Shown here: in pieces, positions 1 through 8,033 of the stretch
Layout of the letters: every line of letters starts with the position of its first letter
Position numbering within the stretch: the first letter of the stretch is position 1
Origin: Nitrospirae bacterium RBG_13_39_12
GTDB lineage: Bacteria > Nitrospirota > Thermodesulfovibrionia > Thermodesulfovibrionales > SM23-35
Assembly (NCBI GenBank): GCA_001805125.1
Contig: MHEF01000029.1
Location: forward strand, 30,276-47,531
Direction of reading: 5' to 3'
Length of the DNA: 17,256 nt
Program-made: the position numbers and the translations under genes
The notes under the pieces: model-generated
What the model saw: the letters and a program-made list of their open reading frames with translations, nothing else
Database searches by the model: none
Told to the model about the DNA's origin: nothing

Positions 1-232
1 AAGCGATGAATAGCTTTATATGCGAGCTTGACTGGATTTTTTTTATAAAATTCTTAATCTCGTCGCTTTTACCACCAAAAACAATGAATCCCCCGATGCC
101 CTTTTTTACAAGTTCAAATATCCTATCCTGATAAGAGTCTGAATGGATTTCATCTCCATTGAGCCTGCTGATGACCAGCTGATATAATCTTTTCTCCAAT
201 GTATCCGGCCGGGTTATTTGGCTATTCAGCAT
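1..232 (-). CDS. Partial glycoside hydrolase family 3 (NagZ-like) N-terminus, cut by the window edge
   Basis: The minus strand is open from an ATG at 230-232 to base 1 and continues outside the window, giving about 77 residues. The translation begins MLNSQITRPDTLEKRLYQLV and continues with a G-I-G-G-F-I-V-F-G-G segment, then S-D-E-I-K and a run ending H-I-K-L-F-I-A. This pattern (an LxEKxxQL helix, a GxGGxIxF strand, then a helix and the first core strand) is the usual start of GH3 beta-N-acetylhexosaminidases, which remove GlcNAc during peptidoglycan recycling. The catalytic His/Asp region lies beyond the edge, so activity cannot be judged. The frame stays open upstream of this ATG to about base 318, with TTG codons as alternative starts, and no clear ribosome binding site decides between them. 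The family call is moderately sure; the NagZ subtype is inference. Confidence 0.6.
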   Translation of the reverse strand, partial: MLNSQITRPDTLEKRLYQLVISRLNGDEIHSDSYQDRIFELVKKGIGGFIVFGGKSDEIKNFIKKIQSSSHIKLFIA

Positions 233-409
233 GAGAAAGTTTATCAGATTGCTGCTTGCATAGACAATAATATCTCTGTAACCCAATTCAAGTTTCTTTA
301 TTTCCAAATAAGTCTGCCACTCTTTTCAACAATATACAAAATATATAGATAATAAATTATTGAAAATGCTAAAAATATATGAGACAATATGGATTAAGGA
401 TTATCTTCA

Positions 410-562
410 ATGGCAAAGGCAAAAATACTTACAGTAAGCATAGGTCTTGCCAATATACCGGAACCTTCTATAGATACTGCTGAGAAACTGATTAATGCGG
501 CTGACATTGCATTATATGAAGCAAAAGAAAAAGGGCGAAACAAGATAGAATCAGCATCATAA
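410..562 (+). pseudogene. C-terminal remnant of a GGDEF (diguanylate cyclase) domain
   Basis: A 50-codon frame reads MAKAKILTVSIGLANIPEPS, then D-T-A-E-K-L-I-N-A-A-D-I-A-L-Y-E-A-K, and ends K-G-R-N-K-I-E-S-A-S. The T-V-S-I-G-L-A strand and the A-D-x-A-L-Y-x-A-K-x-x-G-R-N helix are the conserved last third of GGDEF domains. The catalytic GG(D/E)EF loop and everything before it are missing: an in-frame stop lies at 395-397, and the other upstream frames show nothing GGDEF-like. It cannot be an active cyclase. An AAGGA sequence at 396-400 sits at a suitable distance from the ATG, so a short peptide could still be made. Most likely it is debris left by deletion or rearrangement between the neighbouring genes. 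Confidence 0.65.
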
Positions 563-577
563 AACACATAAATAAAT

Positions 578-1549
578 CTAATCTAGCTTCTTTTCCCATT
601 CCCATGCAGTCATTATTATATAGTCCAGATCAGCATGTTTTGGGCTCCAATTCAATTCATTTTTCAAGCGTGAACTATCGGCAATCAAAACAGGGGGGTC
701 GCCAGGTCTTCTCCCGACTTCTTCTGTCTTGAAATCCTTACAAGTTATCTTTTTTACTGCTTCAACAACTTCCCTTACCGAATAACCATGTCCGTACCCG
801 CAGTTGAACGACCTGCTTTTACCTGTTTTCAAAAGATAATCCAATGTCAGAAGATGTGCTACCGCCAAATCATCTACGTGTATATAATCCCTTATGCAGG
901 TGCCATCAGGAGTTGGATAATCAGTTCCGAAAATTTGTAATTTATTAAATTCTCCTTTTGCCGTTTTTAACGCCCTTGTCATTAGATGCGTAGCTTCTCT
1001 GTAGGCCTGTCCAATTCTTCCCTCAGGATCAGCACCTGCAACATTAAAATATCTTACTGAAACATAATTGAAATCTGCCGCCTTTGACAGATCATTCAAT
1101 ATACGCTCTATAGCAACCTTAGAAAACCCATATGGATTAATAGGATTTAAAGGAGTATCTTCACTAACAGGTACTTTTTCAGGTATGCCATATACAGAAG
1201 CAGTGGAAGAATAAATAAAATTTCTTATTCCATCCTTTACCATAACTTCCAGGAGATTAATCGTATTCATAATATTGTTTCTGTAATATTTCAGGGGTTC
1301 TCTTACAGACTCCTCTACCTGTATAGATGCTGCAAAATGCATAATTGCATCAGGGCTGAATTCTTTAATAACCTCTTCTAAAAACCCATTATCTGAAAGG
1401 TCCCCCTTGACTAACCTGCCATATAAAACCGCCCAATCATGGCCGTTAGACAGATTGTCATAAACAAGTATTTCATCCCCTCTCCGGCCCAATTCTTTAA
1501 CAACATGACTACCTATATATCCGGCTCCGCCTGTGACAAGAATTTTCAT
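578..1549 (-). CDS. galE: UDP-glucose 4-epimerase
   Basis: This 323-residue protein has the full length of GalE. It is an extended short-chain dehydrogenase/reductase that interconverts UDP-glucose and UDP-galactose in the cytoplasm and supplies galactose for surface polysaccharides. Residues 7-15 read GGAGYIGSH, the NAD-binding Rossmann glycine loop. The catalytic set is visible as Ser114-Ser115-Thr116 and Tyr140-x3-Lys144 within N-P-Y-G-F-S-K. The C-terminal part has the substrate-domain motif R-R-P-G-D-P and ends in the usual Trp-rich helix. It lies alone on the minus strand with no operon partner. The start has only a weak GGA-type ribosome binding site, but the N-terminus begins right at the first beta strand, so the start is reliable. 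Related UDP-sugar epimerases such as UDP-GlcNAc 4-epimerase cannot be excluded. Confidence 0.93.
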   Translation of the reverse strand: MKILVTGGAGYIGSHVVKELGRRGDEILVYDNLSNGHDWAVLYGRLVKGDLSDNGFLEEVIKEFSPDAIMHFAASIQVEESVREPLKYYRNNIMNTINLLEVMVKDGIRNFIYSSTASVYGIPEKVPVSEDTPLNPINPYGFSKVAIERILNDLSKAADFNYVSVRYFNVAGADPEGRIGQAYREATHLMTRALKTAKGEFNKLQIFGTDYPTPDGTCIRDYIHVDDLAVAHLLTLDYLLKTGKSRSFNCGYGHGYSVREVVEAVKKITCKDFKTEEVGRRPGDPPVLIADSSRLKNELNWSPKHADLDYIIMTAWEWEKKLD

Positions 1550-2023
1550 GCTGAAATCCGTAATCCTTTCTTATTTTGTGCTATATTAAGGAGCACTGTC
1601 TGCAAGTTAACATCTATTAGTGTACCTGTTAATCTTTATTCTCTTCTAATATTTCTTTTTAAACGGATATGTAAATTGTATAAGCTATCAGCCGATAATT
1701 TGCGATCCTATATTATTCACTCTCACCCTTCCTGGTTTGAGCCTGTCGCTTTATTGCAATCCGTCAATATTATATCATCTTCCAATATCATGTTAACCCA
1801 AATAATACAATTGAATAATGTCCTGATATCTATCGGGATTGTGAATCCAGATAAATATCGGGATCGATACCTTTTTGCCTCGGCGAATCCGCCTAAGGCG
1901 GGTTGAATAAATTCTAAAGCAATGTCTGCATTATTCGGGTTAATTGTTTTGAATAAAAACTGATAATAAACAAAAAGTAAACTCTTATTTATAAATGGGT
2001 AAACTTAAATGAAAGACAACATT
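1550..2023. other. Intergenic region without a supportable gene
   Basis: These roughly 475 AT-rich bases separate galE from the tRNA terminator. The only long plus-strand frame here starts antisense inside galE, has no ribosome binding site and encodes nothing recognisable. A short GC-rich hairpin (CCGCC-TAA-GGCGG) lies at 1889-1901 and lacks a T-run. The octamer ATCGGGAT occurs twice between 1831 and 1865. I see no promoter, RNA motif or mobile-element end that I can defend. Confidence 0.5.
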
Positions 2024-2055
2024 AAAAAAGGCTTAGAGAAAATCTCTAAACCTTT
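2024..2055 (-). terminator. Rho-independent terminator of the tRNA-fMet gene
   Basis: Read on the minus strand, AAAGGUUUAGAGA pairs with UCUCUAAGCCUUU across a short U-rich loop. This gives 13 pairs including one G-U, with a run of T at 2029-2024. It starts only 9 bases after the tRNA CCA end, which fits termination of a monocistronic tRNA transcript. Confidence 0.75.
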
Positions 2056-2063
2056 AATTTCTT

Positions 2064-2140
<77 letters not shown>

Positions 2141-2153
2141 ATAGACTGTTTCT

Positions 2154-2182
2154 AAAATAACTTATCAAAATATTTTTGTCAA
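2154..2182 (-). promoter_or_regulatory. Sigma-70-type promoter of tRNA-fMet
   Basis: On the minus strand a consensus -35 box TTGACA (2182-2177) is followed after 17 bases by a -10 box TATTTT (2159-2154). Transcription should start about 7 bases later, a little upstream of the mature tRNA 5' end at 2140. Consensus quality and spacing fit a strong stable-RNA promoter. Confidence 0.65.
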
Positions 2183-2273
2183 ACCATCTTTATACAGATC
2201 GGGCAGGGATGACAAACATATAAGACATTTTATAAAGAACATGCTTTAAGCCGATTAAGAGGAATTTTTGTCA

Positions 2274-2318
2274 ATGATGCCACTATTTATATGTTATGAT
2301 ACTAATCAAAAAGTCTAG
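2274..2318 (+). other. Possible short leader ORF in front of cdaA
   Basis: A 14-codon frame (MMPLFICYDTNQKV) begins 9 bases after a good AGAGGAA ribosome binding site at 2258-2264. It stops 7 bases before the best cdaA start at 2326, which has no ribosome binding site of its own. Coupling of cdaA translation to this leader would explain the arrangement. Nothing in the peptide points to attenuation, so this rests on spacing only. Confidence 0.25.
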
Positions 2319-2325
2319 TTACGAA

Positions 2326-3090
2326 ATGGAAATACTAAGACAATTCAGATGGCAGGACTTAGTAGATATCATATTGATGTCTATTATATTATACCGTCTT
2401 TTACTTATCATAAAAGGGACAAAGGCCGCACACATGCTTATCGGGCTTGGCGTCCTGCTGTTCGCATCACTTATTTCAAGATATTTTGAACTTTACACAG
2501 TCGACTGGTTGATACAGAGCTTCTGGGCCCAGATTGTTATTGCTATAATTATTATTTTTCAGCCCGAGATAAGAAGGGCCCTTGCACAAATGGGGGAAGC
2601 ACAGTTTCTCCAGACACTTACCTCTGCAGAAGAACTTAAATCCCTCGAAGAGATTGTCAGAGCTACTGTTGCCCTTTCAAACAGAAAGATCGGTGCACTT
2701 ATTGCAATAGAGCGGGATACAAGTCTGAAGGATTTTGTTGAAATGGGAACACCACTGGATGCAAAGGTCTCAAAAGAGGTACTCCTGAGCATATTTCATC
2801 CGACCTCTCCAATACATGATGGTGCGGTCGTGATAAAAGGCAACAGGATCGTTGCTGCCGGATGTTTCTTGCCTATAACAATGAGTCCGGAAATCAGCAG
2901 GTCATTAGGTACAAGACACCGCGCTGGCATAGGGATCACAGAGGAAACAGATGCTGTTGTAATTATAGTATCTGAGGAAACAGGAGTAATATCAATGGCA
3001 ATCAATAGAAATCTTGAAACACATATTGATATGGGGTCTCTCAGGGATATACTTACTGATTTATTTACAACAAAGAAGGCAAAGAAATGA
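2326..3090 (+). CDS. cdaA: Diadenylate cyclase (c-di-AMP synthase), CdaA/DacA type
   Basis: This membrane enzyme condenses two ATP into cyclic di-AMP. From the start at 2326 it has 254 residues, the usual CdaA length. The N-terminus MEILRQFRWQDLVDIILMSI begins the standard three-helix membrane anchor (about residues 10-80). The DAC domain follows with both catalytic signatures: Asp165-Gly-Ala and Arg197-His-Arg within G-T-R-H-R-A. An in-frame ATG at 2296 would add ten residues, but homologues typically start at the equivalent of M-x-x-L-x-x-x-R-W-Q-D, so I prefer 2326. The gene overlaps the next one by four bases (ATGA). With YbbR and glmM it forms the classic cdaA-cdaR-glmM operon, in which both partners are known in Firmicutes to modulate the cyclase. 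c-di-AMP is linked there to potassium and osmotic homeostasis. Confidence 0.93.
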   Translation: MEILRQFRWQDLVDIILMSIILYRLLLIIKGTKAAHMLIGLGVLLFASLISRYFELYTVDWLIQSFWAQIVIAIIIIFQPEIRRALAQMGEAQFLQTLTSAEELKSLEEIVRATVALSNRKIGALIAIERDTSLKDFVEMGTPLDAKVSKEVLLSIFHPTSPIHDGAVVIKGNRIVAAGCFLPITMSPEISRSLGTRHRAGIGITEETDAVVIIVSEETGVISMAINRNLETHIDMGSLRDILTDLFTTKKAKK

Positions 3091-3734
3091 AAAAATTCTT
3101 CTCTCAAAACCTCGGGCTCAAGATATCAGCTATTTTATTATCTATAATACTATGGTTCTTCGCTACATCACGCGGTCAGTCAGAGATAACCATTGATGTG
3201 CCGATTGGGTTCATGAATATCCCAGCAGGGATTGAGATGGTCAGCCAAAGTGTAAAGATAGCAAGCTTGACCATCAAGGGACAGGAAAGACTCATTAAAA
3301 GGATTAAACCTTCAGATATAATAGTTTATGTTGACCTTAGCAAAGCTAAAAAAGGCGAGACAGTATACTACATAAACAGGGACGACATAAAACTACCTTC
3401 AGCTATAACTGTTACAAATATAAGCCCTTCCAGCCTTAAGGTCACAACTGAGGAGACTATATTAAAGACCGTTAAAGTTAGGCCTTTTATTATTGGCGAC
3501 CCGGCCAAGGATTTTTATGTAAAATCTATTGAACTGTACCCACAGGCTGTTATAATCGAAGGTATAAAATCTGAAGTAAGAAAGTTGAATAATATAAAAA
3601 CTGAACCACTGGATATAACCGGCATGAACGAAACATTTAACCAGGAAGTAAAACTTGCCCTAAATGGCAAAAATATAAAGACAAAAACAAAAGATATTAA
3701 AATCAAGGTAGTAATTAAGGCTAGAACAAAATGA
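3087..3734 (+). CDS. cdaR: YbbR-domain membrane protein, CdaR-like partner of the cyclase
   Basis: This 215-residue protein has an N-terminal signal-anchor helix (about residues 9-27: LGLKISAILLSIILWFFATS). A non-cytoplasmic part follows that fits two YbbR repeats, about 90 residues each, rich in alternating beta strands. YbbR proteins such as Bacillus CdaR bind the membrane cyclase CdaA and tune its activity from outside. Firmicute CdaR usually has three or four repeats, so this is a short version. The start codon overlaps the cdaA stop (ATGA) and the stop overlaps the glmM start in the same way, which implies translational coupling and a joint complex. No catalytic residues are expected. 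The call rests on the operon position plus the anchor-and-repeat layout. Confidence 0.85.
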   Translation: MKKFFSQNLGLKISAILLSIILWFFATSRGQSEITIDVPIGFMNIPAGIEMVSQSVKIASLTIKGQERLIKRIKPSDIIVYVDLSKAKKGETVYYINRDDIKLPSAITVTNISPSSLKVTTEETILKTVKVRPFIIGDPAKDFYVKSIELYPQAVIIEGIKSEVRKLNNIKTEPLDITGMNETFNQEVKLALNGKNIKTKTKDIKIKVVIKARTK

Positions 3735-5077
3735 GACTCTTTGGAACAGACGGCATAAGAGGCACCATAAACAAACACCCCATGACACCAGAAACCGTTC
3801 TGAGAATTGGCATGGCTGTTGCACATCTGCTCAGGGAAACATACGGAAGAAATATGCTACTGATAGGGAAGGATACAAGGTTATCAGGCTACATGATCGA
3901 GAGTGCCCTTACCTCAGGGATATGCTCGATGGGAATGAATGTTACCCTTGTCGGCCCACTGCCAACGCCTGGAATCGCATTTCTCACAAGGACTTTGCGG
4001 TTAGACGCAGGGATTGTAATTTCAGCATCTCACAATCCCTTCGAAGATAACGGTATCAAATTTTTTTCTTCCCGGGGTTTTAAACTTCATAACGAACTTG
4101 AAAAGAAGATAGAAGAGCTTGTGCTTGACGATGGTCTGTCAAGGCACAGATTAAAAGGCTCAGAAATAGGCAAGGCTTACCGGCTGGATGATGCAACAGG
4201 ACGTTATATCGAATATATTAAATCCACACTACCAAAAGGCATGGCGTTTGAAAAGATGAAAATTGTTGTTGATTGTGCAAATGGTGCTGCATACAAGACA
4301 ACACCTTGGCTACTGCGTGAACTGGGGGCAGAAGTAATTTCGATAAACGACAGGCCTGACGGAATAAATATTAATGCGGGCTGCGGTTCTTTACATATAA
4401 AAGGTCTTCAGAAGGCTGTGAAACTCCATAAGGCAGACATTGGCATTGCACACGACGGTGATGCGGACAGGACCATATTCTGTGATGAAAAGGGGAGAAT
4501 AGTCGATGGAGACAAGGTAATGGGAATGCACGCAATAGAAATGAAAAAAAGAAAGATGCTAAAAAAGGATACTGTTGTATCGACTGTAATGAGCAATCTC
4601 GGGCTTGAAAAATACCTTGAAATGCACAATATAAAACTGATCAGGACAAAGGTGGGGGATAGATATGTTGTTGAAAGGATGCTTGACGGAGGATACAATC
4701 TTGGTGGCGAACAGTCAGGACATATAATCTTTCTTGACTACAATACAACAGGAGATGGCCCTCTGACAGCAGTCCAGGTTCTGCATCTCATGAAAAAAAG
4801 AAATTCTACTTTATCAAAACTCTCATCTGATATAAAACTTTATCCCCAGATTCTGATGAATGTAGAGGTAACACAAATGCAAAATATCAAGACAATCCAT
4901 GAGATTGAGGAAATTATAAAGACCTCAGAAAAAAAACTTGCAGGAAAAGGAAGGATACTCGTCAGGCCTTCAGGGACAGAGCCAAAAATCAGGATAATGA
5001 TTGAGGGCGAAAACCCGAATCTTATAACAAAACTCGGCAAAGATATATCAAACGTTGTAAAAAAAGTCTTAAAGTAA
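3731..5077 (+). CDS. glmM: Phosphoglucosamine mutase
   Basis: GlmM converts glucosamine-6-phosphate to glucosamine-1-phosphate, feeding UDP-GlcNAc for peptidoglycan and LPS. The 448 residues match the family length. The phosphoserine loop S-A-S-H-N-P puts the catalytic Ser at 100. The Mg-binding loop D-G-D-A-D-R is at 242-247, the sugar-binding G-E-Q-S-G-H is around 326-331, and the phosphate-binding R-P-S-G-T-E-P is at 412-418. All key residues are present. The N-terminal RLFGTDGIRG is typical of GlmM and not of PgmB or ManB. It is the third gene of the four-base-overlapping cdaA-cdaR-glmM operon; in Gram-positives GlmM is known to bind and inhibit CdaA, so the arrangement probably carries regulatory meaning here too. 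Confidence 0.96.
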   Translation: MRLFGTDGIRGTINKHPMTPETVLRIGMAVAHLLRETYGRNMLLIGKDTRLSGYMIESALTSGICSMGMNVTLVGPLPTPGIAFLTRTLRLDAGIVISASHNPFEDNGIKFFSSRGFKLHNELEKKIEELVLDDGLSRHRLKGSEIGKAYRLDDATGRYIEYIKSTLPKGMAFEKMKIVVDCANGAAYKTTPWLLRELGAEVISINDRPDGININAGCGSLHIKGLQKAVKLHKADIGIAHDGDADRTIFCDEKGRIVDGDKVMGMHAIEMKKRKMLKKDTVVSTVMSNLGLEKYLEMHNIKLIRTKVGDRYVVERMLDGGYNLGGEQSGHIIFLDYNTTGDGPLTAVQVLHLMKKRNSTLSKLSSDIKLYPQILMNVEVTQMQNIKTIHEIEEIIKTSEKKLAGKGRILVRPSGTEPKIRIMIEGENPNLITKLGKDISNVVKKVLK

Positions 5078-5340
5078 AAGCGGCCTTGAACCGAATAGAA
5101 CAGAATTTAACATTCTAAAAATTTGGAAATATAAATGCTGGAAGCAGATCGCAGAACACATATAGAACTTAAATGGCTTAATTCAGAACACAAAATCCTC
5201 AATACGCAATGCTTTCCAAGGTCATCAGTTAAAATTACTCTAAGGCACAAAAAACAAATTATTTCAAAACTGTCTTTACAAGTCGAAGACTATATTGCCT
5301 TGATTGCATAATACGTTTATTTGTCACCCGTGATACTGCA

Positions 5341-7653
5341 ATGGAATTCTTTATTTTATTTATATCAGGGGTAATTCTGTTTTATCTGTTTCAATACTTC
5401 CCTATATCTATCATTTTTATTTCCCTAACGTCTTTTATCTATCTTCTGATCAATAAAAAGATACTTCTTGTCTTTATCCTTTTTTCCGGAATAGCCTTTG
5501 CGTTTATAAGATACGAACATGCTACAGATATCACTCTTGCAGGAGAACAAGCTGCTATAAGTGGTACTTTTAAATCATATCCGGTCATGACAGATAGTGG
5601 CATGTTCAAACAGAATTTCAATATAAAGTCTGCTGTGGATATGAAAACTGGCAAGGAAAGTAAGGAGCTTTCCGGACAAGATATCATACTGTTTTCAGAT
5701 AAAGAGTTCGATCCCGGGACAGAATGCAAGATTGCCGCAAAATTTATGAACAGCCGTTTGAGACTTAATCCCGGAGAACAAAGTAATAATAAACTCTATG
5801 CAAATCTTTTCGATATTTATTATTCGGGAAAAACAAGAATATCCCTTAATTCAAAAATCCAGGGATACAGGCACAGACTCAACAGGTACATTGAAGATAA
5901 TTTCAAGAAAGATTCAGGAGATTTCATCTCGTCCATAACTACCGGTGAGAGATCAAATATGGATGAAGAACTGAAGGATGCATTCAATGCAACCGGCTTG
6001 GCACATATACTCAGCATTTCGGGTACCCATTTTGGACTTTTTTCTATGTTTTTATTTGCGATATTCAGTTTCCTGATAAAGGCTTTACCATACAGGATTC
6101 TTCAGAGGATAACGATATTTCTAACACCTTCACAGGCTGCTGCCATATTATGCATTCCGTTCATGCTTGCATATCTCGGACTTTCAGGCGCCAGTATCCC
6201 TGCAGTCAGGTCATTTATAATGATAGGACTTTTTATGTTAGGACTTATTATCGGCAGGAAGGGATTCTGGCTTAACTCTGTTCTTTTCGCTGCATTTGTG
6301 CTAACTGTCATAGATCCAAATGTTATTTTTAGCCTTTCTTTTCAACTATCATTTATAGCGGTGCTGTTTATTGGTTTTTTTGTAGCTGACAGCGAAGAAA
6401 ATAAAGATACAAAGGCTTTGAGATATCTAAAGAAAGGTTCAATGCTCAGTCTATCAGCATCAATAGGTACTGCACCTCTCGTAGCTTATCATTTCCATTA
6501 TTTCTCGATAATCTCTCCTGTATCCAACCTATTAATTGCACCAATAGTAGGCTTCGCACTTATCCCCTTGTCTGTTGTTTCATCTTTTCTGTTTTTGATT
6601 ACAGGCCATTTTGTTTTTACACCGATAGTATCAGTTATTTCAGACATTATTATTTACTCAGTGAAACTTCTATCAAATATTCCTTTTGCCGATATAAAAA
6701 TCCCTGCGTTTCCTGTTGTAGTTGTTTTGCTCTTTTATGCAGGGTTTATTTTCTACTTCTTGTTTGACAAGAAAAAATACACTTTAATAATTCCTTTTCT
6801 CCCGGTAGTTATTTACCTGCTTCTGTCTGCATTTGGAACAAATGAAATTAAGATAACTTATCTCGATGTTGGGCAGGGAGATTCATCAGTTATTGAGCTA
6901 CCTGATGGAAAAACCGTGGTAATAGATACAGGGAAAACCGGATGGGAAACTGCTTCATTTCTTAAATACAGAGGTAAAAATACGGTTGATGCTCTAATTC
7001 TATCTCATATACACCCGGACCATACAGGTGGTGCGGGTTATATAATGGAAAAATTTAAGGTGAAGGAGCTATGGGACAGTGGAAGGGTTACTTATCCATA
7101 TACATTTCCTAACATAAAACAACGCTCGTTTTGCAGAGGTGATATGATTGAGGGAAAAGGATATACTATTTATATTCTTCATCCATATCCTGAATTTTAC
7201 ACTATGTATGGTTACGAATATGTTGAGGCCAATAATGATTCACTCGTATTAAAGATTAAAGCTAATAACAAAGCATTCCTCTTCACAGGAGATATCGAGG
7301 ACGAAGCGGAAGAGGATATTCTCCATCTTGGGAATTGGCTGAAAAGCGATATTATAAAGGCACCTCACCATGGGGGGAAGACCTCTTCATATAAACCTTT
7401 TTTTGATGCCGTCTCTCCTGATGTTGCCGTAATCAGCGCTGGACGCAATAATGCATTCGGTCATCCTCATGCAGAGACATTGGAGGCATTAGATAGAGCC
7501 AAGATATTCAGAACAGATACTGATGGGGCCATAAAAATAAGTGTGTCAACAAATGACCTTGATATCAAAACATATAATGACTTTCAGCTTCAGAAAGTAA
7601 AATCCCTTACTGATGAAATAAAAAATATCAAACGATTGTTTCAGACATGGTGA
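5341..7653 (+). CDS. comEC: ComEC/Rec2 DNA-uptake channel with metallo-beta-lactamase domain
   Basis: This 770-residue inner-membrane protein carries incoming single-stranded DNA during natural transformation. The order is complete: two or three N-terminal helices (1-60), a soluble OB-like segment (about 60-180), the polytopic Competence domain (about 195-480, including the L-S-I-S-G-T-H-F motif), then a C-terminal metallo-beta-lactamase-like domain from about 505. That domain starts T-Y-L-D-V-G-Q-G-D-S, has the metal motif H-I-H-P-D-H at 556-561 and H-H-G-G at 676-679, so its putative nuclease site looks intact. It lies 263 bases after glmM without an obvious terminator between, so partial cotranscription is possible. 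No ribosome binding site stands before this ATG, and the frame is open somewhat upstream, so the start is uncertain. No other competence genes are in view. Confidence 0.94.
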   Translation: MEFFILFISGVILFYLFQYFPISIIFISLTSFIYLLINKKILLVFILFSGIAFAFIRYEHATDITLAGEQAAISGTFKSYPVMTDSGMFKQNFNIKSAVDMKTGKESKELSGQDIILFSDKEFDPGTECKIAAKFMNSRLRLNPGEQSNNKLYANLFDIYYSGKTRISLNSKIQGYRHRLNRYIEDNFKKDSGDFISSITTGERSNMDEELKDAFNATGLAHILSISGTHFGLFSMFLFAIFSFLIKALPYRILQRITIFLTPSQAAAILCIPFMLAYLGLSGASIPAVRSFIMIGLFMLGLIIGRKGFWLNSVLFAAFVLTVIDPNVIFSLSFQLSFIAVLFIGFFVADSEENKDTKALRYLKKGSMLSLSASIGTAPLVAYHFHYFSIISPVSNLLIAPIVGFALIPLSVVSSFLFLITGHFVFTPIVSVISDIIIYSVKLLSNIPFADIKIPAFPVVVVLLFYAGFIFYFLFDKKKYTLIIPFLPVVIYLLLSAFGTNEIKITYLDVGQGDSSVIELPDGKTVVIDTGKTGWETASFLKYRGKNTVDALILSHIHPDHTGGAGYIMEKFKVKELWDSGRVTYPYTFPNIKQRSFCRGDMIEGKGYTIYILHPYPEFYTMYGYEYVEANNDSLVLKIKANNKAFLFTGDIEDEAEEDILHLGNWLKSDIIKAPHHGGKTSSYKPFFDAVSPDVAVISAGRNNAFGHPHAETLEALDRAKIFRTDTDGAIKISVSTNDLDIKTYNDFQLQKVKSLTDEIKNIKRLFQTW

Positions 7654-7704
7654 CTGAATAATTTAAAAATAACTTCTTCCATATAGTTGATTAATAAAAA
7701 GAAA

Positions 7705-7791
7705 AGTGTCATTGCGAGGCACAGGTTCAAGTACTCTCAAAAGGAAGGGAAGTTCTCTTTGAGGTTGTCTTGTCACGCTCGCAATGACACT
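7705..7791. repeat. Palindromic intergenic repeat (GTCATTGCGAG type)
   Basis: Perfect 14-base inverted arms, AGTGTCATTGCGAG at 7705-7718 and CTCGCAATGACACT at 7778-7791, enclose 59 bases. Arms of this sequence are familiar from dispersed intergenic palindromes in many anaerobic genomes, where they are mistranslated as small proteins with V-I-A-R or C-H-A-R-N-D-T. That is exactly what the overlapping plus-strand frame from 7687 to 7926 shows, so I treat that frame as spurious. The element probably folds as a long stem in RNA and may help end the comEC transcript. Only one copy is in this window. Confidence 0.85.
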
Positions 7792-8033
7792 TCACATACA
7801 ACAATTCACCTTTCCATTGTTCGTTATTTTTCTGAAATGCTGATATGCTTTCTCTCTCCGTTTAATTGCTGTTCCAAAAACTCATCCTATCATTTTTCTG
7901 ACATTTATTTAAATTTTTGTTCTTAAACCTTTCCAAAAATGTGAACACCAATATCCTGTCCTTAACCATCCGGGCAAACCTGCCGCCCAAAAAAAGTTTC
8001 TCCAGATATGCCCGCTGCATAAATAAATATATA
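7792..8033. other. Intergenic stretch between the palindrome and the Fur-family gene
   Basis: Together with the palindrome this makes a gene-free interval of about 380 bases between convergent comEC and the Fur-family gene. A minus-strand frame at 7862-8068 overlaps the end of the Fur gene, has no ribosome binding site and resembles nothing I know. There is no convincing terminator here: the C/G-rich stretch around 7970-7990 can form only a weak stem. Confidence 0.4.

Noticed and set aside
1889..1901. GC-rich hairpin CCGCC-TAA-GGCGG as a galE or tRNA terminator
   Set aside because: No T-run follows on either strand, and it is too short to call.
1439..1906. 155-codon plus-strand frame downstream of galE
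   Set aside because: Starts antisense inside galE, lacks a ribosome binding site and protein-like composition.
5135..5311. 58-codon plus-strand frame between glmM and comEC
   Set aside because: Only a poor GGAA upstream, no recognisable motif; probably chance in a 263-base gap.
7687..7926. Plus-strand frame of 79 codons after comEC
   Set aside because: It is the well-known mistranslation of the GTCATTGCGAG palindrome (V-I-A-R and C-H-A-R-N-D-T signatures).
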